From Gallaecimonas kandeliae (GTDB taxonomy: Bacteria; Pseudomonadota; Gammaproteobacteria; Enterobacterales; Gallaecimonadaceae), in contig NZ_CP118480.1 in assembly GCF_030450055.1 (NCBI RefSeq), positions 1,391,415-1,455,414 of the forward strand: a stretch of DNA of 64,000 bases, given 5' to 3'. Positions within the stretch are counted from its first letter, which is position 1. Each line of letters begins with the position of its first letter. Positions 52,872 through 61,889 of the stretch are shown piece by piece. A model generated the notes under the pieces. It made no database searches. It saw only the letters and a list, made by a program, of their open reading frames with translations, and was not told the origin of the DNA. Position numbers and translations under genes: made by a program.

Positions 52872-53555
52872 ATGCTCTACAGCATCGCCGGCAGCCTCAA
52901 TACCGCCTTTATCTTCGTCAGCTTCTATGGGGTCTGGACCCAGCTCGCCAAGGTGCTGGGCCGCAAAGACGCGGGGGAGGGCAGGCCCACCGAGATCCTC
53001 TCCCTCAACCAGTTCACCGTCAGCTTCCTGGCCTACTGGTCCTTCTTCGTCTACGGCTTTTCCATCCAGCCCTTCAATCACTTCATCGTCTGGCCAAGGC
53101 TGCTGGGGTCCCTGCTGGTGCTGGCCATCCTCTTTGAGATCTACCGCGACAGGGGCAGCCGCACCGCCAGGCTGGCACTGGCAACAGGAGCCTTGCTGAT
53201 GATCCTGGGCTTGGTCGGCCTGGTGGCGGGGCACCGCTATGTGGACGAAGGCAAGCTGCTCTCGCAAGGCCTCATCGTCACCATCACAGTGTTGCTGGCC
53301 CAGGGCTACCTGCACCAGATAGGCCTCATTCTCAAGGCCGGCCGGACCGGCGCCGTTTCCCTGAAGATGAGCCAGTTCATCCTGGCCATGGATGTCACCA
53401 CCATCTTCTTCGCCCTGGTGATGGGGCTGGAAACGGGCTGGCCCCTGCTGCTGCTGGCCAGTGTCAGCGCGGCCACCAAACTGGCCATCATGTGGCTGTT
53501 CCGCTGGGTGCGGCTGAGCCCGGCGGCCAGAGGCAGGCGGGAAGCGGCCGCCTGA
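52872..53555 (+). CDS. multi-pass membrane protein of unknown function
   Basis: 227 residues, about seven transmembrane helices from the ATG at 52872 (AAGGAAAATCC leader). The order of segments and the polar FTVSFLAYWSFFVYGFSIQPFNHFIVWPR stretch recall PQ-loop/SWEET-type proteins, but the PQ motif itself (IQPF) is only a loose match. No cysteines or charged residues within helices stand out. Genes before and after give no functional hint. Confidence 0.65.
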   Translation: MLYSIAGSLNTAFIFVSFYGVWTQLAKVLGRKDAGEGRPTEILSLNQFTVSFLAYWSFFVYGFSIQPFNHFIVWPRLLGSLLVLAILFEIYRDRGSRTARLALATGALLMILGLVGLVAGHRYVDEGKLLSQGLIVTITVLLAQGYLHQIGLILKAGRTGAVSLKMSQFILAMDVTTIFFALVMGLETGWPLLLLASVSAATKLAIMWLFRWVRLSPAARGRREAAA

Positions 53556-53636
53556 GGCAAGGCCCCAGGTTCGGCGCTTCCACTACACTTCAAGCTGCCC
53601 CTGCCGGGGCAACTTTCACCTTAAGGAGACGCTAGC

Positions 53637-53984
53637 ATGACATACCAGGGAAGCTGCCACTGCGGCCGCATCGCCTTCGAAGTGGACGGCCAGGTAGATG
53701 GGGCCCTGGCCTGCAACTGCTCCATCTGCAGGCGCAAGGGGGCCTTGATGTGGTTCGTACCCCGCAGCGCCCTCAAGCTGCTGACCCCGGAAGACGCGGC
53801 CAGCACCTATAGCTTCAACAAGCACGTCATCCGGCACCGCTTCTGCCCCGTCTGCGGCATCCACCCCTATGGCGAAGGCCAGGATCCCAAAGGCAACGCC
53901 ATGGCCGCCATCAACCTCAACTGCATCGAGGACCTGGACCTGGCGGCCCTGCCGGTCAAGCATTTCGACGGCCGTTCTCTCTGA
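53637..53984 (+). CDS. GFA/CENP-V family zinc protein
   Basis: 115 residues. SCHCGRIAFEV, ACNCSICRRKGALMW and HRFCPVCGIHPYGEG give the GFA zinc cysteines; the end (NLNCIEDLDL) is typical of the shorter GFA members. Third paralogue of this family in the window; it is more like the eukaryotic CENPV-type short forms than the other two. AAGGAGACGCTAGC ribosome site. Confidence 0.9.
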   Translation: MTYQGSCHCGRIAFEVDGQVDGALACNCSICRRKGALMWFVPRSALKLLTPEDAASTYSFNKHVIRHRFCPVCGIHPYGEGQDPKGNAMAAINLNCIEDLDLAALPVKHFDGRSL

Positions 53985-54118
53985 TATTTGCGGAACTTGG
54001 CCGGCCGCGGCCACAGGGATAGGGCAGGCGGCGGGCCCCTGCCGTTGGGCGGCCTGGCCTGGGCCGCCTGCCTTTACCTATACTGGCGGACCTTGGTCCC
54101 GCTCCCAGAAGAAAAACC

Positions 54119-55219
54119 ATGACCGATCACCTGGGCGCTTTTCGCGCCGCCTTCAACCAGTGCCGCCATAGCACGGTGCGCAACCAGAAAATCTCCCTCA
54201 AGGCCAGCCTGCAGCGGCTGGCGGATGCCACCGGTGAGGCCGAGGAAGCCGACGTTTACGGCAGCGGCGCCCTGATCACGGACTTCGAAGCCGAGGTGGC
54301 CCGGCTGCTGGGCAAGGAAGCGGCGCTCTTTTTACCCAGCGGCACCCTGGCCCAGCCCATGGCCCTGAAGATCTGGGCCGAAGAGCAGCGCAGTCCCTAT
54401 GTGGCACTGCACGCCACCAGCCACCTGGAGCTGCACGAGCAGAAGGGTTTCGAAATCCTCTACGGCCTCAAGGGCGTTACCCTCGGCGACGCCCACCAGG
54501 TGCCGACCCTGGCCCAGCTGCAGGCGGCCGCCCTAAACCCCCTGGCTGCCGTGCTGCTGGAACTGCCCATGCGCGAGATAGGCGGCCAGCTGCCACCCTG
54601 GGACGAACTGGTGGCACAGAGCCAATGGGTGCGGGGGCAGGGAATACGCCTGCACCTGGACGGCGCCCGGCTCTGGCAATGCCCGGCCGCCTACGGCAAG
54701 TCCCTGGCGGAAATAGCGGCGTTGTTCGACTCGGTCTATGTGAGCTTCTACAAGGATCTCGGCGGCATCAGCGGCGCCGTGCTGGCAGGCGACCAGGACT
54801 TCATCGCCAAGGCCCGCATCTGGCTGCGCCGGGCCGGCGGTAACCTCTACAGCCTGGCCCCCTATGTGATTGCCGCCCGGGAGGGCCTGCGCGAACACCT
54901 GCCGCAGCTTCCCAAGCGCCGGGACAACGCCCAGTGGCTGGCCCAGCAGATCAACGCCCTGGCCGGGTTCAGCACCTGGCCCTTGCAGCCCCAGACCAAC
55001 ATGTTCCGGCTGCGCATCCAGTGCCAGCCGCAGCGCTTCTTGGAAAAGGCGGCCCGCTGGATGCGCCAGAGCGGCCTGGCCCTCATCACGCCGCCCTACC
55101 AGGTAGGGGAAGCGCACCTTTGCTGCGAGCTGACCATCGGCAGCGCCTTCGACCAGCAGAGCCGGGACCAATGGCAGGCGGCCATAGACGCCTTCGCCGC
55201 CGAGGTGCTGGCGGACTGA
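54119..55219 (+). CDS. PLP-dependent beta-eliminating lyase / low-specificity threonine aldolase
   Basis: 366 residues, fold type I. The internal-aldimine lysine lies in VYVSFYKDLGGISGAVL; GIRLHLDGARLWQC holds the pyridine-nitrogen Asp and Arg; SGTLAQPMALKIW binds the cofactor phosphate. These fit the threonine aldolase/beta-eliminating lyase family (PF01212), which splits threonine to glycine and acetaldehyde. It lacks the usual N-terminal D-x-R-S-D-T-x-T motif and starts with an unusual HLGAFRAAFNQCRH, so substrate preference may differ. ATG at 54119 preceded by AGAAGAAAAACC. Confidence 0.85.
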   Translation: MTDHLGAFRAAFNQCRHSTVRNQKISLKASLQRLADATGEAEEADVYGSGALITDFEAEVARLLGKEAALFLPSGTLAQPMALKIWAEEQRSPYVALHATSHLELHEQKGFEILYGLKGVTLGDAHQVPTLAQLQAAALNPLAAVLLELPMREIGGQLPPWDELVAQSQWVRGQGIRLHLDGARLWQCPAAYGKSLAEIAALFDSVYVSFYKDLGGISGAVLAGDQDFIAKARIWLRRAGGNLYSLAPYVIAAREGLREHLPQLPKRRDNAQWLAQQINALAGFSTWPLQPQTNMFRLRIQCQPQRFLEKAARWMRQSGLALITPPYQVGEAHLCCELTIGSAFDQQSRDQWQAAIDAFAAEVLAD

Positions 55220-55258
55220 AGGGCGTGACCCGGCGCCAACAAGGGAATGACCAGGACA

Positions 55259-56206
55259 ATGACAGTCACGCAATCTTGGGAGCAGGGCGACTGGCCGGCC
55301 AGTGCCGACGCCTGGGTCAAGGCCGAGCTGGAAAAGCGGCAGATCCCGGCAGGAATGCCCCTTGAGGCGGTGTCCGGCTGGGCCCTGGGGCAGATCCTGA
55401 GGCAGCCCACGGCCCAGGGGGACTACTACTTCAAGGCCACGGCAAAGCTGCCTTTGTTCTCCAACGAGGCCAGCCTGTGCCGCACCCTCAGCGACTGCTT
55501 CCCCGGCGCGACGCCGGCGACGCTGGCCATCCAGGCGGACAGGCAATGGATGCTGTCTGGCAGCTTTGGCCAGCCGTTGGCGCAGGACTGCGACCTGTCG
55601 GTCTGGGCCGAGGCCTTTGCCGCCTATGGGCGCCTGCAGAGCAGCTCCATCCCGCACCTTGAGCGGCTGAAGGCCAGCGGCTGCCTGGCCAGGCCCGTTA
55701 CGGCGCTGCCCGAGCGGCTGGCGGAGCTCTTCTGTGACGAGCGCCTCGCCGGCCTGCTGCCTTCAAAGGCGCTGGCCTACGCCACCGAGACGATAGCCAA
55801 AGTGGCCGAGGCCATTGCCGACTTGGGGCGCCATCCCCTGCCGGACGCCCTGATGCACGGGGATCTGCATATCGAGAACATAGCCCGGACCCAGGACGGC
55901 TTTGTCTTCTTCGACTGGAGCGACGCCTGCATCAGCCACCCCTTCATCGACGGCACCTATGTCTACCGCATGCCGGAAGGCGCGGGAAAAGAGCGCATCA
56001 TCGACGCATACCTCGGCGGCTGGACGGCGTTCATGGACAAAGGAGCGCTGCGCCAGACTTGGGACAGGGCGGAGATCCTCTGTTATGCCCACCAGGCCCA
56101 GTCTTATGGGTCCATGATGATCCAGCTTCCCGAGCAGGGCCGTGCGCCCCTGAAGACGGCCTTCGAGAACGCCTTTATCCGGCTTAATGACAAGGCCAGG
56201 AGCTGA
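55259..56206 (+). CDS. aminoglycoside phosphotransferase (APH)-family kinase
   Basis: 315 residues. Catalytic loop LMHGDLHIENIARTQDG and metal site VFFDWSDACISHPFIDG are the APH/choline-kinase signatures. The N-lobe is short and unusual (DYYFKATAKLPLFSNEASLCRTLS for the ATP lysine and Glu). Likely phosphorylates a small molecule or a sugar-like metabolite; I see no antibiotic-resistance context. The start is uncertain: ATG at 55259 has AAGGGA 12 bases before it, while the ATG at 55247 abuts the same sequence. It follows the lyase gene by 39 bp and may be cotranscribed. Confidence 0.85.
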   Translation: MTVTQSWEQGDWPASADAWVKAELEKRQIPAGMPLEAVSGWALGQILRQPTAQGDYYFKATAKLPLFSNEASLCRTLSDCFPGATPATLAIQADRQWMLSGSFGQPLAQDCDLSVWAEAFAAYGRLQSSSIPHLERLKASGCLARPVTALPERLAELFCDERLAGLLPSKALAYATETIAKVAEAIADLGRHPLPDALMHGDLHIENIARTQDGFVFFDWSDACISHPFIDGTYVYRMPEGAGKERIIDAYLGGWTAFMDKGALRQTWDRAEILCYAHQAQSYGSMMIQLPEQGRAPLKTAFENAFIRLNDKARS

Positions 56207-56221
56207 GCGGCCTCGCAAACC

Positions 56222-56247
56222 AAGGCGCCCCAGTGGCGCCTTTTTTA
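56222..56247 (+). terminator. intrinsic terminator after the APH-like gene
   Basis: AAGGCGCC / GGCGCCTT stem, CCAGT loop, T6. Confidence 0.92.
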
Positions 56248-56457
56248 TTGCCCCAATGCTTACAAGTGGGTGAAAAACAATCTTTTTAATGCAAAACGGC
56301 GGCGGCTGGCTAGGCTCTATGAAAAGCACCCCAGGCTGGGGCAGGTTCCTCTTTCACGTGCGGCGCAGGTGCGCCGCCTCTTCGTCCAAGATGAGGCCAT
56401 GGAAAGGCGCCTTGCCCGGTTTGGGCTTAGGAAAGGCAATAACAACAAGGAACCACC

Positions 56458-59400
56458 ATGGACAAGCCAATCGACACCCCCGCCGGGCTGGACGCGCCCC
56501 GCAGCAAGATCCTCAACCTTGATTTCAGCCAGAAGGCCCTGGCCTATTTCCCGGACCACGCCGTCTACTGCAGTTTCTACGTCAACGACCATTCCCTGGA
56601 CATGCACCAGCGCTGGCAGGAGCTGGCCAGGCGCCTGGACGCCTACTGCGCCGACAAGGGCTACCGCAGCGCCGTGATCCTGGGGGTGGGCTTCGAGCTC
56701 TGGGCCGGCTGGAGCGAGGTGCTGGGGTATTCGCTGCCCCAGGGCATGGGCTCCAAGGCCAAGCTCGACGAACTGGGCCAGATCGTCGGCAACAGCGGCG
56801 GCGATCTCTGGTTCCACATCAAGTCCGACGACAAAAGCGACGCCGAGGCGCTGCGGGCCCTGGTGGAAGACGCCATGGCGCCTTACTGCCTGAAGGCGCC
56901 GCTTATAGTGGCGGCGGACAAGCGACACGGCGGCAAGGTGCTGGGGGGCCGTTTCACCGACGGCATCATCAACCCGCCGGACGCCGAGGATCTGTCCCAG
57001 CGCACCGTCATCGGCGGGGAAGATCCCAGCCACAGGGGCGGCGCCTTCCTGATCTCCCAGCGCTTCCTCCACGACTGGGAGAAGCTCGGCGCCATGAGCG
57101 AGCTGGACAAGCAGAACATGATAGGGCGGGACGACAAGGACAGGCTGATCCCCATGGACGACAGCGCCAGCCACATCAAGCGGGTGCGCCAATTGAATGG
57201 AGACAGGGTCAACTTCCGGTTGCTGCGCCAGGCGCTGCCCTTCGGCCACAAGGCCGACAACCGATCCCGTGAAGAGGGGGTCTTCTTCGCCGGCTACGCC
57301 AAGGCCAGCCATGTCTTCGACCAGCTGCTGGACGGCATCGCCGGCCACCAGAAGGGTTTCATCCAGGACCGGCTGTTCAGCGTCACCCACAGCCACCAGG
57401 GCTCTTACTGGTACGTGCCCAGCCTCGAAGAATGCGGCATCCAGGCCGGCCCCGGCAACGAAGAAATCACCATGAACGCCTACTTCGACGTGCGCAGCGA
57501 AAACGGCTACATGTTCTACAACGCCAAGGACTACCAGCACAAGGTGCGCCATTCCAAGCTGACCCAGGACTGCCCCCTGAGCGACCGCATACTGGCGCTG
57601 GTGGACAAGCAGTTCTCCCGCTGGCACGACACCTGGTACAAGCCGCGCCAGACCCCGCCCCTTGGCCACCTGCGCGACCACCTGGGCCCCGACGACAAGG
57701 CCCTGCTGGACGCCTCTGTGGTGCTGCGCAAGGGCAAGGCCACCCAGCTCAGCCTGTCCAAGATCCTGGTCAGCCCCGAGTACAGCAAGAAGGCCAACCT
57801 GCTGGCCATAGATCCCTTGGAGATCATCGTCGGCAACATGCCCCAGCTCTCCCTCGGCATCGGCAGCCAGGTGCTGGAGTACCTCAGCGAGGACGAGAAG
57901 ATCACCGGCTTCTTCAGCATGCTCAACGAGTATTCGGCCACGGGCCACAATGTGCCCAACCACAGCCGCCTGCTGGAGCTTGGCCTGGACGGGGTCCGCG
58001 CCCTGTTCAGCGAGCGGGCCAGCACGGCGCCGGCCGAGCGCCGCGACTTCTACCAGGCGGTGACCTGGACCCTGGAGGGCCTGTCGGCCTTCATCGAGGC
58101 CTACGGGAACCTCGCCCGGCGCATGCTGGAGGAGGGCACGGAGCTGTCGGACAGCGAGCGGGCCAACCTTCAGGACATCGCCCAGCGCATGGACAAGATA
58201 GCCCACCAGGCCCCCGAGACCTTTCTTGAGGGCCTGAACCTGGTGTTCCTGCTCAACTGCGCCCTGCACCAGACCGGCGAACCCATGTCCATCGGCCGCC
58301 TCGACCAGTTCATGCTGCCGCTTTACGAGCAGGACAGGGCCGCCGGGGTCAGCCAGGAGGCCATCCAGGAGATGCTGGACGCCTTCTGGCTGAAGATGGA
58401 CGAGACGGTGCTCTACAACTACAACCACCTCAACGACTACCTCAACTACGGCACCGGCGCTGTCTTCTACTCCGGCGGCAACTTCCCGCAAGGGGCGGCC
58501 ATCAACCAGTGGGTGCAGCAGCTGACGGTGGGCGGTGTGGTGGCGGACGACGCTCCCGTGCCCAAGGACGGCTCCAACGACCTCACCCTGATGTGCCTGC
58601 GCTCGGCCAGGCGCCTGCCCCTCAACGCCCCCTGCCTGTCGCTGCGGGTCCACAAGAACATGCCGGAGCCCCTCTTCGAAGAGGCGGCCAAGGCCATCCT
58701 CAGCGGCGGCGCCCACCCCATCATGCTCAACGACGACAAGCTGGTGCCGGCGCTGATGGCCTGCGGCCCGCTGCGCCTCGAAGACGCCCGGGATTACACC
58801 TGCGACGGCTGCTACGAGCCGGTCATCGCCGGCAAGACGGAATGGGCCTTCAGCTATGTGCCGCTGCTGCCCTATGTCGGCATGGCTATCAACCAGGGCG
58901 CCACCATACAGGGGGCGGGGCCCGTGAACCTGCGCGGCCTGAAAAGCTCCTGGAACTCGCCGCCGGCCCAGGAGATCCACAGCTTCGACAAGCTGATGGA
59001 CATCTTCTACAGCCACTGGAAGTGGGGCATAAACCAGTTCTTCAACACCCTGATGAACGGCTACGGGGCGCTCTGGAACTACTGCCCCAGCCCGCTGTTC
59101 TCTGCCTTCTTGGACGACAGCCTGGAGACGGGACGGGATCTCACCGACGGTGGCGCCCGCTACCACATAGTGGCGCCCATGATGTGCGGCATCACCAACG
59201 CCATCAACGCCCTCTACGCCATCAAGAAACTGGTGTTCGACCCGGCCACGGCCCGCTGCTCGCTGCCGCAGCTGCTGCTGGCGCTGCAATGCAACTGGGG
59301 CCAGAACATGCAGCCGCCTTTCTACACCAGCCTGGAAGGGCCACTGCGCCGCGATCAGGACGCCATCTTCTTCAAGGAGCTGCGCCAGGTGGCCCTGGCC

Positions 59401-60063
59401 CTGCCCAAGTTCGGGGTCGGTGACGACGCCGAGCTTGGCGAGCTGGCCAAATCGGTGGTGGCGCGCTGCGTGGGTATCATCCATGAGTGCTTCGACAAGC
59501 CCCTGCCGGGCATCAAGGCCGCCTACGAGGCCATACAGCAGCGCTACGGCAGCCCGGAGCGGCCCTTCGCCTTCACCATCACCCCTGGGGTGGGCACCTT
59601 CGAGGACAACGTCGGCCTCGGCATGGGCATGGGCGCCTCGGCGGACGGCCGCCTGGCGGGCCAGCCCACGGCGGACGACTTCGCCGCCGCCCCCTGGCCG
59701 GACGACCTGCCCTTCAACAGCCAGCAGAGCGACCCCTTCACCAGCCTCAAGGCCTGGAACGTCGAGCCCATCAACCACGGCATGGCCAACTGCGCCCCCA
59801 TCGACCTCAACATCCCGGAGGACTTCCCCCTGGACAAGTTGACCGAGCTGGTACGGGACTTTGCCCACGGCAAGCTGGGCTCCAACATGATCACCATCAC
59901 CTGCGCCGATCCCGCCACCTTCCAGGCGGCCCAGCAGTACCCCGAGAAGTACGACCTGGTGCGGGTACGGATGGGAGGCTGGAGCGAGTTCTATGTGGCC
60001 ATGTTCGACTTCCACCAGGACTACATATTGCGCCGGCCCTACTACGCGGTGCCGAGGGGCTGA
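56458..60063 (+). CDS. DyP-type heme peroxidase fused to a glycyl radical enzyme (1201 residues)
   Basis: Two enzymes in one frame. Residues about 20-335 are a dye-decolorising peroxidase: GRFTDGIINPP with distal Asp168, proximal heme ligand His239 (ASHIKRV), distal Arg257 exactly 18 residues later, and the GVFFAGYAKASHVFDQ C-terminal core. Residues about 375-1201 are a PFL-like glycyl radical enzyme of the non-PFL class: thiyl Cys785 and general base Glu787 in DGCYEP, and the radical loop VRMGGWS with Gly1174 (family consensus RVxGY). GRE proteins usually have 780-850 residues, so this half is complete. The GRE half needs a radical-SAM activase, which is not in the window. AAGGAA ribosome site, single start at 56458, terminator after it. 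Coupling an oxygen/peroxide-handling domain to an oxygen-labile radical enzyme suggests protection, but the reaction is unknown. Confidence 0.87.
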   Translation: MDKPIDTPAGLDAPRSKILNLDFSQKALAYFPDHAVYCSFYVNDHSLDMHQRWQELARRLDAYCADKGYRSAVILGVGFELWAGWSEVLGYSLPQGMGSKAKLDELGQIVGNSGGDLWFHIKSDDKSDAEALRALVEDAMAPYCLKAPLIVAADKRHGGKVLGGRFTDGIINPPDAEDLSQRTVIGGEDPSHRGGAFLISQRFLHDWEKLGAMSELDKQNMIGRDDKDRLIPMDDSASHIKRVRQLNGDRVNFRLLRQALPFGHKADNRSREEGVFFAGYAKASHVFDQLLDGIAGHQKGFIQDRLFSVTHSHQGSYWYVPSLEECGIQAGPGNEEITMNAYFDVRSENGYMFYNAKDYQHKVRHSKLTQDCPLSDRILALVDKQFSRWHDTWYKPRQTPPLGHLRDHLGPDDKALLDASVVLRKGKATQLSLSKILVSPEYSKKANLLAIDPLEIIVGNMPQLSLGIGSQVLEYLSEDEKITGFFSMLNEYSATGHNVPNHSRLLELGLDGVRALFSERASTAPAERRDFYQAVTWTLEGLSAFIEAYGNLARRMLEEGTELSDSERANLQDIAQRMDKIAHQAPETFLEGLNLVFLLNCALHQTGEPMSIGRLDQFMLPLYEQDRAAGVSQEAIQEMLDAFWLKMDETVLYNYNHLNDYLNYGTGAVFYSGGNFPQGAAINQWVQQLTVGGVVADDAPVPKDGSNDLTLMCLRSARRLPLNAPCLSLRVHKNMPEPLFEEAAKAILSGGAHPIMLNDDKLVPALMACGPLRLEDARDYTCDGCYEPVIAGKTEWAFSYVPLLPYVGMAINQGATIQGAGPVNLRGLKSSWNSPPAQEIHSFDKLMDIFYSHWKWGINQFFNTLMNGYGALWNYCPSPLFSAFLDDSLETGRDLTDGGARYHIVAPMMCGITNAINALYAIKKLVFDPATARCSLPQLLLALQCNWGQNMQPPFYTSLEGPLRRDQDAIFFKELRQVALALPKFGVGDDAELGELAKSVVARCVGIIHECFDKPLPGIKAAYEAIQQRYGSPERPFAFTITPGVGTFEDNVGLGMGMGASADGRLAGQPTADDFAAAPWPDDLPFNSQQSDPFTSLKAWNVEPINHGMANCAPIDLNIPEDFPLDKLTELVRDFAHGKLGSNMITITCADPATFQAAQQYPEKYDLVRVRMGGWSEFYVAMFDFHQDYILRRPYYAVPRG

Positions 60064-60080
60064 GCCGCCCAGGCAGTTCA

Positions 60081-60104
60081 AAGGCGCCTGCGGGCGCCTT
60101 TTTT
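60081..60104 (+). terminator. intrinsic terminator after the DyP-GRE gene
   Basis: AAGGCGCC / GGCGCCTT stem with TGCG loop and T6. Confidence 0.92.
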
Positions 60105-60162
60105 GTCTTGAAAGCGGCCCCCGCGCCCACCTCCTCAGCACAGCCACGAGAAAGGGAAGTCC

Positions 60163-60306
60163 ATGCTGTCGATGGTTGCCGAGGGCAGCGGCGCCGCTGC
60201 TGGCCTAACTGTTTCAGGCCATCTTTCCCCTCTTGTCCATCTTCCCAATACCCCCGCCGGTGCTCCACCTAAGCGCAAGGAAGACCTGGACGACGACGCC
60301 CCTTGA
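60163..60306 (+). CDS. possible 47-residue protein
   Basis: ATG at 60163 preceded by GAAAGGGAAGTCC, a fair ribosome site; reads MLSMVAEGSGAAAGLTV... and ends KRKEDLDDDAP. Low complexity and no known family. It is the only gene-like frame in the 430-bp interval between the DyP-GRE terminator and the next gene. The rest of the interval has a CTATCC / GGATAG hairpin at 60307-60325. Confidence 0.3.
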   Translation: MLSMVAEGSGAAAGLTVSGHLSPLVHLPNTPAGAPPKRKEDLDDDAP

Positions 60307-60493
60307 GCTATCCGTCTGAGGATAGGTACCCTGGCTTTTGCTAAATTGGAGAGTGGATTGCGGCTGGGCTGGACCAGATGCACTATGGGCTGTGGCCGTT
60401 GCAGGCTGGCGGGCGGCCTGGAAGCCGGTGGCTGCCAGCACAGGAACCCCAGGCTTCGCGACCCTCAATTGTGACCCCTGTGGAGGGTGATGT

Positions 60494-61267
60494 ATGCGGC
60501 GTGCTATGGCCTGGTTGGCGTTGTTGTTGGGGCTCGGATGCCACGGCCTTCATGCCGAAGAGGTGGTGATAGGCGCAGAGGACGACTGGTATCCGTACTC
60601 GGGTGTCCAGGACGGCAAGGCCCAGGGTATGGCCGAGGACATCGTCAAGGCCGCCTTTGCCGCCAGGGGCATCCAGGTCCGCTTCGTGCTGCTGCCCTAT
60701 GTCCGCTGCATGAACGAGGTCAAGGCCGGCAAGCTGCTGGCGTGCTTCGATACCCCCCGCACCAGCGACGTGGAAGCCGACTACCTGTGGCACAAGGTGC
60801 CGCTCTTTTCCGCCGCCGCCTACATCTACGCCAAGGCCGACTCCCCGGAGCAGGGCCTTGGGCTTCAGGATCTGCTGGGCAAAAGTATCGCCACCACCCG
60901 CTTCTACGGCTACGGCGAGGGCTTCGACGGCAATACCGCCATCCAGCAGCGCCCCACCGACAGGGACATCTTCGGGCTGCGCCAACTTATCCACGGCAAG
61001 GTGCCTTACTTCGCCGGCTTTGACAGAGTCATGGCCTACCTCGAGACCCGCTATCCCGAGCTGAAAACCCAGGTCAAGGTGGTGGGCTCCATCGCCACCA
61101 CCGACATCTACATGGCGTTTTCCAAGACCTTTCCCGGGGCCGAGGCGAAGCTGGCGGCTTTCAACGAGGGGCTTGCCGAGATCCACCACCAAGGTAGGTA
61201 CCACAAGCTGCTGGCCGATTGGGATGCCCGCTACCCGGCCCTGGCTCGGCCCGGCGAGCGGCCATGA
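60494..61267 (+). CDS. periplasmic solute-binding protein, family 3 type
   Basis: 257 residues with signal peptide RRAMAWLALLLGLGCHGLHA. Bacterial extracellular solute-binding protein 3 fold: EVVIGAEDDWYPYSGVQDGKAQGMAEDIVKAAFAARG, FVLLPYVRCMNEVKAGKLLACFDTPRT (two cysteines likely paired), LLGKSIATTRFYGYGEGF, and a C-terminal NEGLAEIHHQGRYHKLLADW. There is no permease or ATPase gene nearby, so it may be an orphan sensor partner or a periplasmic receptor rather than a transporter part. GTGGAGGGTGATGT ribosome site. Coupled by ATGA overlap to the next gene. Confidence 0.82.
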   Translation: MRRAMAWLALLLGLGCHGLHAEEVVIGAEDDWYPYSGVQDGKAQGMAEDIVKAAFAARGIQVRFVLLPYVRCMNEVKAGKLLACFDTPRTSDVEADYLWHKVPLFSAAAYIYAKADSPEQGLGLQDLLGKSIATTRFYGYGEGFDGNTAIQQRPTDRDIFGLRQLIHGKVPYFAGFDRVMAYLETRYPELKTQVKVVGSIATTDIYMAFSKTFPGAEAKLAAFNEGLAEIHHQGRYHKLLADWDARYPALARPGERP

Positions 61268-61773
61268 AACTGGTGCCGGCCAAGCAGATCAAGAAGCCCA
61301 GGCTGGTGGTGTCGCCGGCCCCCTTGGTGATGGCCCTGCTGGGCCTGGGCTTTGCGCTGCTGGTCTTGGGCCTGGCACTCTTGCCCCTGAATGAAGGGCT
61401 GCGCCTGGGGCTGCAAGGTGCCCTGGCGCTGCTGATGCTGGGCATGGCCCGTAACCTCTGGCGGCACGGCCTGGCCAGCCTGGTGGCCAATGGCGAGGGG
61501 CTTTACTTCCTCAGCGAAGTGCCGGGGCGTTTTTACCTGGTGCCCTGGCAGGGCATTGGGGTCATGGAGAAGGCCATGTTCCCGCTCAACCGCAAGGGGC
61601 TGCGCATCGAAGTGCTGGGCCACTATGCCGCCGGCTTGCAAAAGGACGACCTGGTGCCCAATACCCAGCGCGAATCAGGCCGCTTCTTCGTCTACACCTT
61701 GCCCCAGCTGCATAGCAGGGACAGCTTGCTGCGGGCTCTGGGCCGGTTTCGCACGCCTGAGAGGGAATGCTAA
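61264..61773 (+). CDS. inner membrane protein of unknown function
   Basis: 169 residues: cytoplasmic start (MKLVPAKQIKKPRLVVSP), two transmembrane helices (LVMALLGLGFALLVLGLALL; LGLQGALALLMLGMA), then a small beta-rich domain (GEGLYFLSEVPGRFYLVPWQGIGVMEKAMFP ... LRIEVLG), which resembles a PH-like domain. Overlaps the solute-binding gene stop by four bases, implying translational coupling. I cannot name the family. Confidence 0.7.
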   Translation: MKLVPAKQIKKPRLVVSPAPLVMALLGLGFALLVLGLALLPLNEGLRLGLQGALALLMLGMARNLWRHGLASLVANGEGLYFLSEVPGRFYLVPWQGIGVMEKAMFPLNRKGLRIEVLGHYAAGLQKDDLVPNTQRESGRFFVYTLPQLHSRDSLLRALGRFRTPEREC

Positions 61774-61889
61774 ATTGCGGCTACACTCAGACCAGTAATT
61801 CCGGTTGAGAGACAAGCGCTTATGCATGCCTTTGTGGTGACGGCCTTAAAATGGGCGGGACCCTTTTTCCCTTGGTGGAGGCGCTGAGC

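Noticed and set aside
56249-56457. FNR or other anaerobic operator upstream of the DyP-GRE gene
   Set aside because: I looked for TTGAT-N4-ATCAA and found none; the leader shows no palindrome of note.
56317-60147. A 1276-residue minus-strand frame covering the DyP-GRE gene
   Set aside because: High-GC shadow frame with valine/leucine/glycine bias; all catalytic motifs are on the plus strand.
60135-60468. Minus-strand frames of 80-odd residues in the gap after the DyP-GRE gene
   Set aside because: Arg/Ala/Pro-rich composition with no ribosome sites; the plus-strand frame at 60163 is only marginally better.
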